From: Pseudoxanthomonas sp.
GTDB lineage: Bacteria; Pseudomonadota; Gammaproteobacteria; Xanthomonadales; Xanthomonadaceae
Assembly (NCBI RefSeq): GCF_027498035.1
Contig: NZ_CP114978.1
Location: forward strand, 2,976,001 to 3,040,000
Direction of reading: 5' to 3'
Length of the DNA: 64,000 bases
The notes beneath the pieces were generated by a model that saw only the letters and a program-made list of their open reading frames with translations, was not told the DNA's origin and ran no database searches. Position 1 is the first letter of the stretch; every line of letters begins with the position of its first letter. Position numbers and translations under genes: made by a program. Positions 29,501-37,735 of the stretch are shown piece after piece.

Positions 29501-30169
29501 TGGCAGCCTGGTGATGTCGCGCCGGCCGCGGACATCGAGATCATCCATGGCGCGCTGAAAGCCGGCGGCTATCCGGCCGAGGACATCGACGACGGCACCG
29601 GCGTCATCACCACGATGATCGGCCAGACCCTCACCGTCGCCCTGCCCGAAGGCGTGCGCCTGTGCGACGTGCCGGCCGATGCACGCCGGCCGGAAATCGA
29701 ATTCCAGTTCGCCCTGCAGCCGACCGCGGTCGATGCACTGCTGCACCTGCTGCACGCGCATGGCGTGGTCCGCGAACGCCACAGCTTCGGCCTGCGCCGC
29801 CAGTTGGAAGGCCTGATGACCGGCCTGATCGACCTGACCTACCATCACGATGGGCGCTGGTACGTGCTGGACTACAAATCCAATCGGCTGTCCGCCTACG
29901 ACGCCGCATCGTTGCAGCGCGCGATGGCGCACAGCGAGTACGACCTGCAGGCGCTGATCTACACCCTGGCGCTGCACCGCTGGCTGCGCTTCCGCATCGC
30001 CGATTACGACTACGCACGCGATTTCGGCGGCATCCGCTATCTGTTCTGCCGTGGCCTGGACGCCACGTGCGTCGATTCGCCCGGCGTGCACGCGCAGCGG
30101 TTCGCCCCGGCGCTGATCGAAGCGCTGGATGCGTTGTTTGCTGGCCAACACACGGAGGCAGCGGCGTGA
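26546..30169 (+). CDS. recB: Exodeoxyribonuclease V beta subunit RecB
   Basis: 1207 residues. UvrD-like helicase N-terminus with Walker A EASAGTGKTFTLATLVTRL (about residues 17-35), AVTFTEAATQELR, IFTIHGFCARVLREHALESG, LVDEFQDTDPRQWRIF, GDPKQAIYGFRGGD, and VQIVTLHKSKGLEYPLVFLPF. The C-terminal nuclease has GLMTGLIDLTYHHDGRWYVLDYKSN with the catalytic Asp-Asp-Lys set. Start set at MNEQDPYL behind GGGAGGA (26534-26540); the reading upstream passes through copy A of the repeat and is not coding. The stop is 79 bases before recD. Confidence 0.95.
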   Translation: MNEQDPYLTLPLTGTRLIEASAGTGKTFTLATLVTRLVVERRLRIGQILAVTFTEAATQELRKRIRERLAVAVRVIGMAPTEEEAPDVALSRAIIAAHLQDSDETADALQRRLQQAADEIDLAAIFTIHGFCARVLREHALESGQTFAPPELLASDRELRDELAADLWRVHAADPHDVDALVGLWKEGPDALARDLGKLIAQPVLLPAPTPADPGDDPEAALHAAARALAEAFAAHGDAFLADLLKAVEDKVLNNTSYKPKWINEFWVELRQWCRRGHWSVPLGARLAQLSVEALESKTSVKHVGRTPTSPICASIPAYLEAVAAQAAARERERVRLLHRIRDEARLRLAQLKQQRRVQTYDDLIDGVAVALEGPHAHALVQRLRAQYAIALVDEFQDTDPRQWRIFHTVFGDSDATRALALAPALFLIGDPKQAIYGFRGGDVQTYLAAAAVAEQAPPLDRNFRSRPSVLAAIEALYAQAGEGAFIEAGIRFHPVAPGTQRVDADYQRDDKPAPALTLWRAPASEQLDAKNQPKVHSSPRSRELATDACVAAIHAVLTEARAGRAAIKDRPIQPGDIAVLVRKHGEATRIQQALAAVGIPAVAAGKQSLFATGEAHELLTLLLALLHSADDGRLRAALATVLLGVDASGIAALETDGDAHRAWQLQALDWRERVQRGGPLALVSDLCAAQAERLLGLLDGERRLTNYLQLGELLQHAQARALGLHGLVDWLVLQISEADSDDETQLLRLESDARRVQIVTLHKSKGLEYPLVFLPFVGIGGKPPDPGHACVVQDAGHQRVLHWKLQAETSGWSAARDAWIEAQRAEDARLLYVGLTRAEHALWVATGDFYNVRQTALAPMLQDRDALAAVPGIVIEGDTLPVVPAWLPPEAEAAPPQARHVARALSHDWWVYSFTQLANADSGAESVASANTVATAGGNDEPAGDAEDVAPVPAEVFDPRFAGNRFGVVLHDALERSDFALWQHWQPGDVAPAADIEIIHGALKAGGYPAEDIDDGTGVITTMIGQTLTVALPEGVRLCDVPADARRPEIEFQFALQPTAVDALLHLLHAHGVVRERHSFGLRRQLEGLMTGLIDLTYHHDGRWYVLDYKSNRLSAYDAASLQRAMAHSEYDLQALIYTLALHRWLRFRIADYDYARDFGGIRYLFCRGLDATCVDSPGVHAQRFAPALIEALDALFAGQHTEAAA

Positions 30170-30197
30170 GCCTGATGACAACGGCATGCGCTTTGGC

Positions 30198-30225
30198 CCT
30201 CTCTCCCACAAGTGGGGGAGAGAGG
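30198..30225. repeat. CCTCTC/GAGAGG hairpin in recB-recD gap
   Basis: CCTCTCTCCCAC (30198-30209) pairs with GTGGGGGAGAGAGG (30212-30225) with a two-base bulge. Short hairpins with CCCTCTCCC / GGGAGAGGG arms are a familiar intergenic type in Xanthomonadaceae. Confidence 0.5.
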
Positions 30226-30248
30226 ACAGAAGCGAGGCGATTCGGCCC

Positions 30249-32213
30249 ATGACTTCCAACCTCCTTGCCGCCCTCCTGCGCGCCGGCGTGTTGCGCACGC
30301 TCGACCACGCCTTCGCCCAGAGCCTGCGCCGGCTGGAACCAGACACGCCCGACGACGTCCTGGCCGCCGCCGCACTGGCGTCGCTTGCCGTGGCCCAGGG
30401 CCATGCCGGGTTCGACCCCGCGCGCCCGCAGCTGCTGACCGACGCACCGCTGGACTGGCCTGACGCCGTGCAGTGGCACGCCGCGATTGCCGCTTCGCGC
30501 TGGGTCGCCCGGCCTGTCGAAGCCGCCGAGGCCAGCGCCACCGACGCGCCGCTGGTGCTGGAAAACAACCTGCTCTATTTGCGCCGTTATCGCGAGTACG
30601 AACGCCGGCTCGCGGTGAACCTGCAGCGCATCGCCGCCCAGGCGCTGGACGCAGGCGACACCCCCCGAAGAGGGACTTGCTTCGCTGCGCAGGCGGTCGC
30701 CGAGGTGTTCGCCACGTTGTTCCCCCGAGGGCGCACGGGCGAAGACCGCCAGGCACGCGCCGCAGCACTCGCCCTGCGCCGCGCGCTGTTGCTGGTCACC
30801 GGCGGCCCCGGCACCGGCAAGACCACCACCATCACCCGCCTGCTGGTGCTGCGCATGGCGCTGGCGCAACAGTCCGGCGCCACGTCGCCGCGCATCGCGC
30901 TGGCCGCGCCCACCGGCCGCGCCGCCGAGCGCATGGCCGAAAGCCTGCGCAAGGCCGCCGCCGGCATCGTCGCCAGCGGCGTGGACGCAGCGCTGTGCGC
31001 AGGCCTGCCGGAAAGCGCCAGCACCCTGCATCGCCTGCTCGGCACCATTCCCGATTCGCCGGTATTCCGCCACACCGCCGACAACCCGCTGCCGTTCGAC
31101 GTGATCGTGGTCGACGAAGCCTCGATGGTCGACCTGCCGCTGATGTGCAAGCTGGTCGAAGCGGTGGCCGACGGCACCCAGCTGATCCTGCTCGGCGATG
31201 CCGACCAGCTGCCGTCGGTGGAAGCCGGCGACGTGCTGGCCGCGATCCTCACCGCCGCCGGCCCCGGCGATGCGCTGGCCGCCGCCGATGCCAAGGCCTT
31301 GCAACCCCTGCTGGGCGATGCCGTGCCGGTCGATGCGGATGCCAGCGGCCTGCACGGCCACCGCGTGCAGCTCACGCGAGGCTATCGCCAGGATGCCGAC
31401 TTCGACCTGCAGCCGCTGGCCAACGCCACGCGCTATGGCGACGCCGAGACCGCGCTGTCGCTGCTGCGCGACGGCGACCTGCGCGGCGTCACGTTCCACG
31501 AGGACGTGCTGGACCCATTCGAGGCACGGCGCGAGGTCTTCCTGTCGCACTGGCGCGCCCTGGCTGACGCGCCCGATCCGGCCACCGCCCTGCTGCTGGC
31601 CCAGCGCCTGCGCCTGCTCACCGCCGTGCGCGAAGGCCCGCAGGGTGCACGCGGTTTGAATGCGCGCATCGAGGAACTGCTGTCCGGCCGCCGCACCGGC
31701 AGCGCGCCGGCCTATTTCCACGGCCGCCTGCTGCTGGTCACCGAAAACAGTTACCGCCATCGCCTGTTCAACGGCGACATCGGCATCTGTCTCAGGGACG
31801 GCAGCGGCGCGCTGATGGCCTGGTTTGCCGGTGGCCAAGATGGCGGCGTGCGCCCGTTCCATCCGTCTGCCTTGCCCGCACACGAAAGCGCCTTCGCCAT
31901 GACCGTGCACAAGGCCCAAGGCAGCGAGTTCGACGAGGTCTGGCTGCAACTGCCGCGCGCGGCGAACCGCGTGCTCTCGCGCGAACTGGTCTACACCGCC
32001 ATCACCCGCGCCCGCACCCGCCTGCACGTCGCCGGCAGTGCCGAAGTCCTGCGCGATGCGCTGGCACGACACGCCGTGCGCATGTCGGGATTGGCGTGGC
32101 GGCTGGGCGGCAGCACGCCGCCGGAAGCGTTGCAGATTGCCGAGCCAACGCCGACGGCAACGCCAGCATCGTCCATCAACGAAACGCCGCCGCAACAGGG
32201 TGCGTTGTTCTGA
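30249..32213 (+). CDS. recD: Exodeoxyribonuclease V alpha subunit RecD
   Basis: 654 residues. Superfamily 1B helicase with Walker A TGGPGTGKTTTITRLL (about residue 186), APTGRAAERMAESL, TLHRLLG, VIVVDEASMVDLPLM, LLGDADQLPSVEAGDVL, and C-terminal FAMTVHKAQGSEFDEVWL plus LVYTAITRARTRLHVAG. RecD is the fast 5'-3' motor of the RecBCD complex. Start set at MTSNLLAALLRAG, since upstream in-frame codons cross the short hairpin and the recB end. Confidence 0.94.
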   Translation: MTSNLLAALLRAGVLRTLDHAFAQSLRRLEPDTPDDVLAAAALASLAVAQGHAGFDPARPQLLTDAPLDWPDAVQWHAAIAASRWVARPVEAAEASATDAPLVLENNLLYLRRYREYERRLAVNLQRIAAQALDAGDTPRRGTCFAAQAVAEVFATLFPRGRTGEDRQARAAALALRRALLLVTGGPGTGKTTTITRLLVLRMALAQQSGATSPRIALAAPTGRAAERMAESLRKAAAGIVASGVDAALCAGLPESASTLHRLLGTIPDSPVFRHTADNPLPFDVIVVDEASMVDLPLMCKLVEAVADGTQLILLGDADQLPSVEAGDVLAAILTAAGPGDALAAADAKALQPLLGDAVPVDADASGLHGHRVQLTRGYRQDADFDLQPLANATRYGDAETALSLLRDGDLRGVTFHEDVLDPFEARREVFLSHWRALADAPDPATALLLAQRLRLLTAVREGPQGARGLNARIEELLSGRRTGSAPAYFHGRLLLVTENSYRHRLFNGDIGICLRDGSGALMAWFAGGQDGGVRPFHPSALPAHESAFAMTVHKAQGSEFDEVWLQLPRAANRVLSRELVYTAITRARTRLHVAGSAEVLRDALARHAVRMSGLAWRLGGSTPPEALQIAEPTPTATPASSINETPPQQGALF

Positions 32214-32249
32214 TTGATTGGTGTATTGGCCAAAACAGCCGGTGCAATC

Positions 32250-32476
32250 AGTCGTCATTCCCGCGAACGCGGGAACCCAGGGACGTTGCTTTCGTTGTCC
32301 CCGCGAGCGCGGGAAGCACCCTGCGACGGTGAGCAGTGCTGATCATCCAGGGATACTTCAGTCGCCATCACCGCGAAGACGAGGATGCAGTGGCTTCAAA
32401 TCATTGAGCGCAAAGTCACTGGGTGACCAGCCATTCGGCTGTTGTGAAGCACCTCCCGCCTTCGCGGGAATGACGA
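32250..32476. repeat. REP-like palindrome cluster after recD
   Basis: Three hairpins: TTCCCGCGaaCGCGGGAA (32258-32275), CCCGCGagCGCGGG (32300-32313) and TCCCGCcttcGCGGGA (32454-32469). The last is part of a block of about 52 bases (32424-32475) repeated almost exactly at 45259-45310. The remainder of 32214-32564 shows no gene. Confidence 0.7.
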
Positions 32477-32564
32477 GCCAAAGACAGATGATTCGAGGAT
32501 TCGCTTGATCCTGCGTCCCCGCCTTCGATATGCAGATCAAACCAGGAACCCGCACCAGGCGAAC

Positions 32565-32819
32565 CTACTTCCCCGCCGCCCGCATCTCCGCGGCCTTCTG
32601 CGCCAGTTCCTTGATCTTCAGTTCGCGCGCGTGTTCGGCGCGCTTCAGCGCGGCGCGGGCTTCCTTGATGACTTCGTGCGCCAGGTTCTGGTTGGTGTGC
32701 AGGCGCTTGGCGTCCATCGCGGTATCCAGCTGGTGTTGGGCGCCGGCCACGCCCTTGTCGACGCGATACAGCGGGTCCTGCGCGTTGGTGGTCAGCGGTG
32801 GGTCGTAGCGCTTCTTCAT
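32565..32819 (-). CDS. Small charged helical protein, unknown function
   Basis: 84 residues, mostly helical and highly charged, rich in Lys/Arg/Glu/Ala (KEARAALKRAEHARELKIKELAQKAAEMRAAGK). Start ATG at 32819 (MKKRYDPPL). No signal peptide or known domain. Codon use matches the core genome. Stands alone between repeat blocks. Confidence 0.55.
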   Translation of the reverse strand: MKKRYDPPLTTNAQDPLYRVDKGVAGAQHQLDTAMDAKRLHTNQNLAHEVIKEARAALKRAEHARELKIKELAQKAAEMRAAGK

Positions 32820-32977
32820 GGCAGGTCTTCGGAATCAGGGCGCCACGATAGCCAGCCTGGCCCGACGTTGCACGCGTCGTGTCGCGATCAGCCGGCGCAA
32901 TAGCGCGTGTTCACAGACGGTGCGCGGCCCTCGCACTGATGCCGTGCCCGGCCTCGGCGCGAATGCCGCCGCCCTTG

Positions 32978-33012
32978 CCGTCATCCCCGCGCACGCGGGG
33001 ACCCAACGCCTT
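32978..33012. repeat. REP-like hairpin
   Basis: GTCATCCCCGCGcaCGCGGGGACCC: CCCCGCG pairs with CGCGGGG. Same family as the hairpins after recD. Region 32820-33069 otherwise holds no supported gene. Confidence 0.5.
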
Positions 33013-33069
33013 CAAGCCAAAATCCCAGGCAAAAATGGCGTGGCCTGCTGCTGGCCGCGCCGTGATGGC

Positions 33070-33264
33070 TTACTTGGTCTCGACGCGCTGGTACTGGTCG
33101 CTGCCGGTGTTGAGGTGGCCGTTGGCCTGGTCGATGGCAAAGCTCGCAGTTTCACCGTCGTTGTTCACCTGCCGCGCGCCGTCCTTGTAGACGGCGGGGT
33201 AGCTGTCGGTCCTGAGCTTGCGGCTGAAGAATTTCGGCGTGAAAAAAAGGCCAGCAACGCCCAA
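33070..33264 (-). pseudogene. Truncated ORF at left edge of AT-rich island, unknown
   Basis: Up to 64 codons ending HLNTGSDQYQRVETK, opened only by a non-ATG codon (TTG). Its amino acid composition (balanced, hydrophilic, few Ala/Arg runs) and core-like GC look like the C-terminal end of a real protein whose 5' part is missing. The GC-rich sequence stops at about 33265, where the AT-richer block begins, so the break may mark the island junction. Family not recognised. Confidence 0.4.
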
Positions 33265-33305
33265 TTGACAAGCGCGTGCCGACCTCCGGAGTTTCCTCTT
33301 AACCT

Positions 33306-33518
33306 TTAGATCTGGCTGCAGGCGTAAGAATTCTTTATATCGGAGTTGAAAAACTGCCCGATTGAAGCGGATTGCATCATTTGGTCATAAATTAATTGCG
33401 GAACATTGTAATATTCATAAACAGCCCCATTTTTTAAAAATTCAATCTCAAGTGTTTCCGAATCTGATTTGTATCCAACAGATGCAATGTTTGAAGAGCT
33501 GACGGGTTGGCGCTCCAT
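33306..33518 (-). CDS. KTSC-domain small protein, third gene of the SIR2-HerA operon
   Basis: 70 residues matching the KTSC pattern: SSNIASVGYKSDSETLEIEFLKNGAVYEYYNVP, then FNSDIKNSYACSQI. The KTSC domain is a short fold of unknown function often found near phage or DNA-transaction genes; the family's C-terminal motif (usually K-x-x-Y-x-x) is partly kept as KNSY. It starts 3 bases after the HerA stop, so it is cotranscribed and probably translationally coupled. Could be an accessory, regulatory or immunity partner. Confidence 0.75.
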   Translation of the reverse strand: MERQPVSSSNIASVGYKSDSETLEIEFLKNGAVYEYYNVPQLIYDQMMQSASIGQFFNSDIKNSYACSQI

Positions 33519-33521
33519 GTG

Positions 33522-35306
33522 CTAATCCTCCTTCCAACGTGGGTTTTGTGAGCGCCAAGTGGCGACCACGGCCGAGTAATCTTCTTTTTGGCGGGTTCGC
33601 CGCCAGCTTTCATTTACTTTTGGATCTTCACTGGCGGGCCTTTTTCCTTCCTCTGGCAATATTACGCGGCAACGAACAGGGAGTTTTGCGGCTTCGCCAG
33701 TGATTACTGCTTCACCAGTGCGAAGCACTGGTAGGCTATCCACGACACCGCTTAAGCTGTCTGGGAGCGCCGCTTGGACTTTGCTCCTATCTGAAGCATT
33801 GGAAAGTCTTAAAGAGAAAAATGTCCCGCACTGTGACAGGATCGTGTCGTCAATCTCCGCGGGTCTTTGACTTACGATCATTGCTCCGATACCAAATTTA
33901 CGTCCCTCTTTTACGATGCGTTGGACTGCATCTCTAGCGAGGCTTACCTCTCCTTGACCAAGGTATCGGTGAGCCTCTTCCATTACGACAAGTAAGGGCC
34001 GCTGTCTGCCGCCTTCGGTTCTTTCGCGGCTCCAAAATAAAGCTTCATAGATTATGTTGAGAATTCCGCCGATAAGGCGCATAAGGACCGAGCTTGGAAC
34101 CCCGGATAGATCAAGTACAGTTATGGGCTTGTCATGGCCAATCCAGTTTTCAAGGAGTTCTGGCAAATCACTTTTCGGAACTCCGTCAAGGTTTGGCTCC
34201 CAGTCGCCTGGATGAAGCATGAAGTCAAACTGACGATCTAGAAGTCGAGAGCGCAACTGGTCTAGCTGACGTCTTATTGACAAGACATTTGTCTTGTTCA
34301 CGAATGGTGTGCTGTTTCCTGCGCCAGGAAGCGGGTAGCTAGGTGCGGTAAGAGTAAAGGCGTCGCCGGGAGCGGTTTGGGCTGATGTAATCTGCGTATT
34401 CTCTTTCCAAGTTTTTATTTCTGGATCAAGCAATGAGAACCAAAGTGCCTTGAGGCTGAAGGGGAGTGGGCTATCGGCCGTTAGTGAATTCTCATCGACA
34501 CCCATCGGCTTTTGCTTCTTCGCTGCACTCAATTTCATACGAAGGATCTGGTCTTGAATAGCGGAAATTGCCTTCTCTTCCGTTTTCCCAAGTACAAATC
34601 CGAGCAGATCGCCTAAGTTGAGTGCCCAGTACGGGATGTTGAGAGGTGACTCGCCCGCCAGGGGGTTAACACGAAAGACCTTGGCAACGTCTCCTAGGGA
34701 TTTTCCATACTCTCCATGAATATCGATCAACAATACCCGGGCGCTCGGGAAGCTGCTGTTTTCGCCTTGGCCTGCGGAGATCGATCTCAGAAGGCTACTC
34801 ACCGTTGTGGATTTTCCCGCCCCGGTTGATCCGAGGACAGCGGAATGGCGAGTGACAAGCTTGTCGAGGTCAATGCGAACAGGAATGCTCTCTGCACCCG
34901 AGAGGCGTCCTACCGTTACTTGTCCAGCCTCGCTTGTCCCATAAATGCGTACAAGGTCTTCTTCGACGACGAGGTGTACTTGATCGTTGATTGCTGGATA
35001 CTGGCTTATTCCGCGTTCGAAGGTGGTTTCGACTACTTCTCCTACTAGCTGGACTTTCATCCATCGTTCGCCGCGGGCCTCGGTATTTACTAGCGTCTCT
35101 GGAGTGGCAGAGGCTCCGACGTCTGAAATAATTCCATAAAGATCATGGTATCCCTGTGGAATTCTAACGAAACTGCCAACTTGTCCAACACGATAGCTTC
35201 TACCTCCGATTATCGCTATTCCGGAGGCGATTCCTTCGTATTGTTTAATGCTTATGGTTGATCCGGCGACAGCGCCGACATGGCCCAGCAAAGTTGACAA
35301 TTTCAT
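33522..35306 (-). CDS. herA: HerA-type DUF87 ATPase (SIR2-HerA antiphage defence)
   Basis: 594 residues. An N-terminal beta-barrel (HAS-barrel-like, about 1-135) precedes the HerA/FtsK-type ATPase: Walker A GSTGAGKST (159-167), Walker B LLVVMEEAHRYLG, then VKEGRKFGIGAMIVSQRPAEIDDTILSQCGTFFSLRLSN with the sensor and arginine-finger region. HerA proteins form hexameric DNA-translocating rings. Paired with SIR2 enzymes they make antiphage systems (SIR2-HerA, also called Nezha), where the two proteins assemble into one large complex with NADase and nuclease/ATPase activity. Its start overlaps the SIR2 stop by 4 bases. Confidence 0.92.
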   Translation of the reverse strand: MKLSTLLGHVGAVAGSTISIKQYEGIASGIAIIGGRSYRVGQVGSFVRIPQGYHDLYGIISDVGASATPETLVNTEARGERWMKVQLVGEVVETTFERGISQYPAINDQVHLVVEEDLVRIYGTSEAGQVTVGRLSGAESIPVRIDLDKLVTRHSAVLGSTGAGKSTTVSSLLRSISAGQGENSSFPSARVLLIDIHGEYGKSLGDVAKVFRVNPLAGESPLNIPYWALNLGDLLGFVLGKTEEKAISAIQDQILRMKLSAAKKQKPMGVDENSLTADSPLPFSLKALWFSLLDPEIKTWKENTQITSAQTAPGDAFTLTAPSYPLPGAGNSTPFVNKTNVLSIRRQLDQLRSRLLDRQFDFMLHPGDWEPNLDGVPKSDLPELLENWIGHDKPITVLDLSGVPSSVLMRLIGGILNIIYEALFWSRERTEGGRQRPLLVVMEEAHRYLGQGEVSLARDAVQRIVKEGRKFGIGAMIVSQRPAEIDDTILSQCGTFFSLRLSNASDRSKVQAALPDSLSGVVDSLPVLRTGEAVITGEAAKLPVRCRVILPEEGKRPASEDPKVNESWRRTRQKEDYSAVVATWRSQNPRWKED

Positions 35307-36526
35307 TTCTTGTTCTCAACGTCGAAGGGAGGCTCAGCCACAGCTGGGATAGCGAGTGGTGGGCTTGTCAATATTTGAATTGATCGCGAAGCGGAGAAAA
35401 ATTTAGCGAAATCCTCAATTGCGCCGAGAGTAAACTCGTAAGGTTTGTCTCTTTCTGATTTTCCCCAATATGAGGATCGAATTGCTCCCCAATCCTTGGA
35501 AGGCAGCTCCTGTGGGACCTTCCAATTTCCGCGAGTTCCGTTAATTATGGCGGCATCGCGAGCATATACGCTGAAATTTTGCAGTCTCGCGCCTATCTCG
35601 CTAGCACAGGTTTCGATTTCAAGTTTTTGAAATTGAAAGGCGAACACACTAGCTGATGGGTTTGCAGCTAGACCCTCGTCAATTCTCGCTGATATATGTG
35701 CGTCGGCAAACGAGAAGCCGACCGAGATAAGTAAGGTGTCTGATGTTGCCAGGAAGGCTCTCAGTCTGTCGAGGAGAGCGGCATAGGGAGCCTTCTGAGT
35801 TTGTTCATATTTTAGGTGCTCAGGGAAAACTAGATGATTGGAGCTTGCTATTCCAGATCTGATTACTTCTCCCTTCTCATTGGATCGCCATCCCAGTGAT
35901 CCGTGGAGCTTCCATAATCGTGTCCATCGCTTAGGAAGGTCATTGTTTGCAACAGTTACGGGGTCGAAAAATGGGTGTCTTCCGCCCGTGAAACCATCGA
36001 AATAAGGGGCTCGAACTCTTTCAAGGGCTTCTTCGAGTAGTAGATCGTAATTCGTGGTGAATATTTCAACGGGATGTTCACGTGCAGCGCCAATTATCCA
36101 CGTGACGAGGTCGCTATAGGCTGACCCGCTTTCTGGCAAGGTCACATTTACAATTTCACCAATTTCTTTGCATATTTTCTCGCCAAGAATGGCGTATCCC
36201 GGACCATCAAGGTCATGAACTTTTGCAGCGCCAATTACTTTTGCGAGCGCCCTCACGCGCGAAAGTATTGTCTCAATGTCATCTTTAGGTGCGAGTTCTT
36301 TCTTCAGTTCATCAATTTGCTTTTTATATTCAGGGGTGAGATTTTTCAATACGGTTTTGGTCAGGCCGGCGACGGCTGGTATGAGCGGGTACGTGTCATC
36401 ACTGTTCTTCATGCCGGCGGGAGCGCCTGCGCCGAGCAGTAGTCCTATTCTTTTTCGACCTCCGGCGATGATGGTTCGCAGGGCGGCCATATATTGATCT
36501 GGGTTATGGACTGTCTCATTCGGCAT
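35303..36526 (-). CDS. SIR2-like NADase effector (SIR2-HerA antiphage defence)
   Basis: 407 residues. SIR2 signatures: GLLLGAGAPAG (about 28-38), NAD-pocket TTNYD (157-161), catalytic-type LHGS (207-210) and ISVGFSFADAH (267-277). In defence systems such proteins deplete NAD+ on infection and halt the cell. The 130-residue C-terminal region after about 280 is system-specific. Start ATG at 36526, preceded by AGGACT (36531-36536 on the minus strand). First gene of the operon, overlapping herA by ATGA. Codon use is AT-rich, unlike the neighbouring nuclease gene. Confidence 0.92.
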   Translation of the reverse strand: MPNETVHNPDQYMAALRTIIAGGRKRIGLLLGAGAPAGMKNSDDTYPLIPAVAGLTKTVLKNLTPEYKKQIDELKKELAPKDDIETILSRVRALAKVIGAAKVHDLDGPGYAILGEKICKEIGEIVNVTLPESGSAYSDLVTWIIGAAREHPVEIFTTNYDLLLEEALERVRAPYFDGFTGGRHPFFDPVTVANNDLPKRWTRLWKLHGSLGWRSNEKGEVIRSGIASSNHLVFPEHLKYEQTQKAPYAALLDRLRAFLATSDTLLISVGFSFADAHISARIDEGLAANPSASVFAFQFQKLEIETCASEIGARLQNFSVYARDAAIINGTRGNWKVPQELPSKDWGAIRSSYWGKSERDKPYEFTLGAIEDFAKFFSASRSIQILTSPPLAIPAVAEPPFDVENKK

Positions 36527-36626
36527 TTTTAGTCCTAATTCTCGGTCTAGATTATTTGGTGGCGGCGGAGAGCAGGGATGGAAGAACGGGGGGCTAGAGT
36601 GCGCTTTCTGGCCTTTGATGAATCAC

Positions 36627-37460
36627 TCAGGCGGTCCCCCTGCATCTCGGGAACTGGCTACACCCTAGAAACGCCTCACCCGTTCGCCGATTGCTCCGCT
36701 GAACCAACGCGCTGCCACAGCGCGGACAAGCCGTCGGCGCGACGGGTGCAGGCGCAACTTCAATGGGCAACAGAACCGGCTCGATGCGGGCTTGTTGAGG
36801 GATAGGTGCCGGTGCGGCTTCGCGTTGCACCGCGCGAATCATCTCCAGCAACTGCTCGCCGCCCATCAGCTCAATCGGCTTGCCCTGGGCGAAGCGCTCG
36901 GCGTCCTTGGTATAGCTGCCGATGCAGACGATCTTCACTGCGTGGGCCTGGTGGTGGGCGAGCAGGCCGGCCATTTCGCGCACGACGCTGACGCCGACCT
37001 GCTGGCGCTTCCACTGCTTGCATTGCACCAGGGTGCGGCGGCCGTCCTTGCGCAGGATCAGGTCGATGCCGCCATCGGCGCCGCCCAGGCCGGTTTCCTC
37101 CACGGCATAGCCCTGGCGGCGGAAGGCTTCGCCCACGAGCAGTTCGAACTGGCGCCAGCCGCCTTGGCTGAGGCTTTCCAGATCGGTGCGGGTATCGAGC
37201 AGCTTGCGGCGCTGGCGACTGCGGAAGAAGGACATCAGCGCGCCCAGCCAGCACACGGCCAGCACCAGCCACGCCAGCGGCGCGAGCGTGCTGCCGTCGT
37301 GTTGCTTGAATCCCGATGCCAGCAATCCGCCGTGGTGGGTCATCCACCAGACGACGCCATGGCGCACCGCGATGTATCCCATGATCCCGGCGATCAGCCC
37401 CACCGGCCACGGCATGGCGGCCAGCACCCCGATCCCGCCTTCCCTGCGTCTACGCCCCAT
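36627..37460 (-). CDS. Mrr-like restriction endonuclease with membrane segments and C-terminal zinc ribbon
   Basis: 277 residues. Two N-terminal hydrophobic segments (about 13-35 and 58-80), then an Mrr-type nuclease core: LVGEAFRRQGYAVEETGLGGADGGIDLILRKDGRRTLVQCKQW, which contains the D-x(n)-Q-x-K catalytic set (GGIDL ... VQCKQW). The C-terminal topoisomerase-like zinc ribbon CPRCGSALVQR ... FLGCSQFPRC has four cysteines. Such proteins cleave modified or foreign DNA. Codon use is core-like. Its 3' end faces the SIR2 promoter, 100 bases away. The start (MGRRRREGG) could be MPWPVGL at codon 16. Confidence 0.82.
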   Translation of the reverse strand: MGRRRREGGIGVLAAMPWPVGLIAGIMGYIAVRHGVVWWMTHHGGLLASGFKQHDGSTLAPLAWLVLAVCWLGALMSFFRSRQRRKLLDTRTDLESLSQGGWRQFELLVGEAFRRQGYAVEETGLGGADGGIDLILRKDGRRTLVQCKQWKRQQVGVSVVREMAGLLAHHQAHAVKIVCIGSYTKDAERFAQGKPIELMGGEQLLEMIRAVQREAAPAPIPQQARIEPVLLPIEVAPAPVAPTACPRCGSALVQRSNRRTGEAFLGCSQFPRCRGTA

Positions 37461-37735
37461 GCAAGAAACCCCCGTTCCTGCCTGGGAACATACCGTGCAG
37501 GCGGGCGATTGTCAGCCGGGGTTGTCCTGCGCGCGGCGTTGGCCATGTCCGGCGTGATGATGTGCTGCGCCGGTGCTGCGGTCACCTGCTTGCTTCGCGC
37601 CTGTCCGCTGGGCTTGATCGGCGGCATTGCTTCGCTGGCGGGCGCTGCCTGTCGCACTGCGCCAAGGCCGGTCGCGGCCGCGTGTTAGCGTGCCGGCGGC
37701 GCTGCCCGGCCATGCCGGGACACGGGAGATGGACG

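Larger units (their letters stand above)
33265..36560. other. AT-richer genomic island carrying SIR2-HerA-KTSC genes
   Basis: Base composition drops sharply from the surrounding GC-rich sequence, with many AAA/TTT-type codons (Lys AAA, Ile ATA), and returns to GC-rich after about 36560. It contains exactly one three-gene minus-strand operon. No integrase, transposase, tRNA or clear direct repeats were seen at its edges, so the mode of entry is not shown. Confidence 0.7.

Noticed and set aside
30129..30248. N-terminal extension of RecD by 40 residues
   Set aside because: The extension reads through the recB end and the CCTCTC hairpin and has no family similarity.
36540..36600. Possible tRNA-Ser 3' end (TGGCGGCGGAGAGCAGGGAT) at the right edge of the island
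   Set aside because: The bases only partly match a reverse-complemented serine tRNA end, there is no T-arm sequence, and no matching direct repeat at the left edge.
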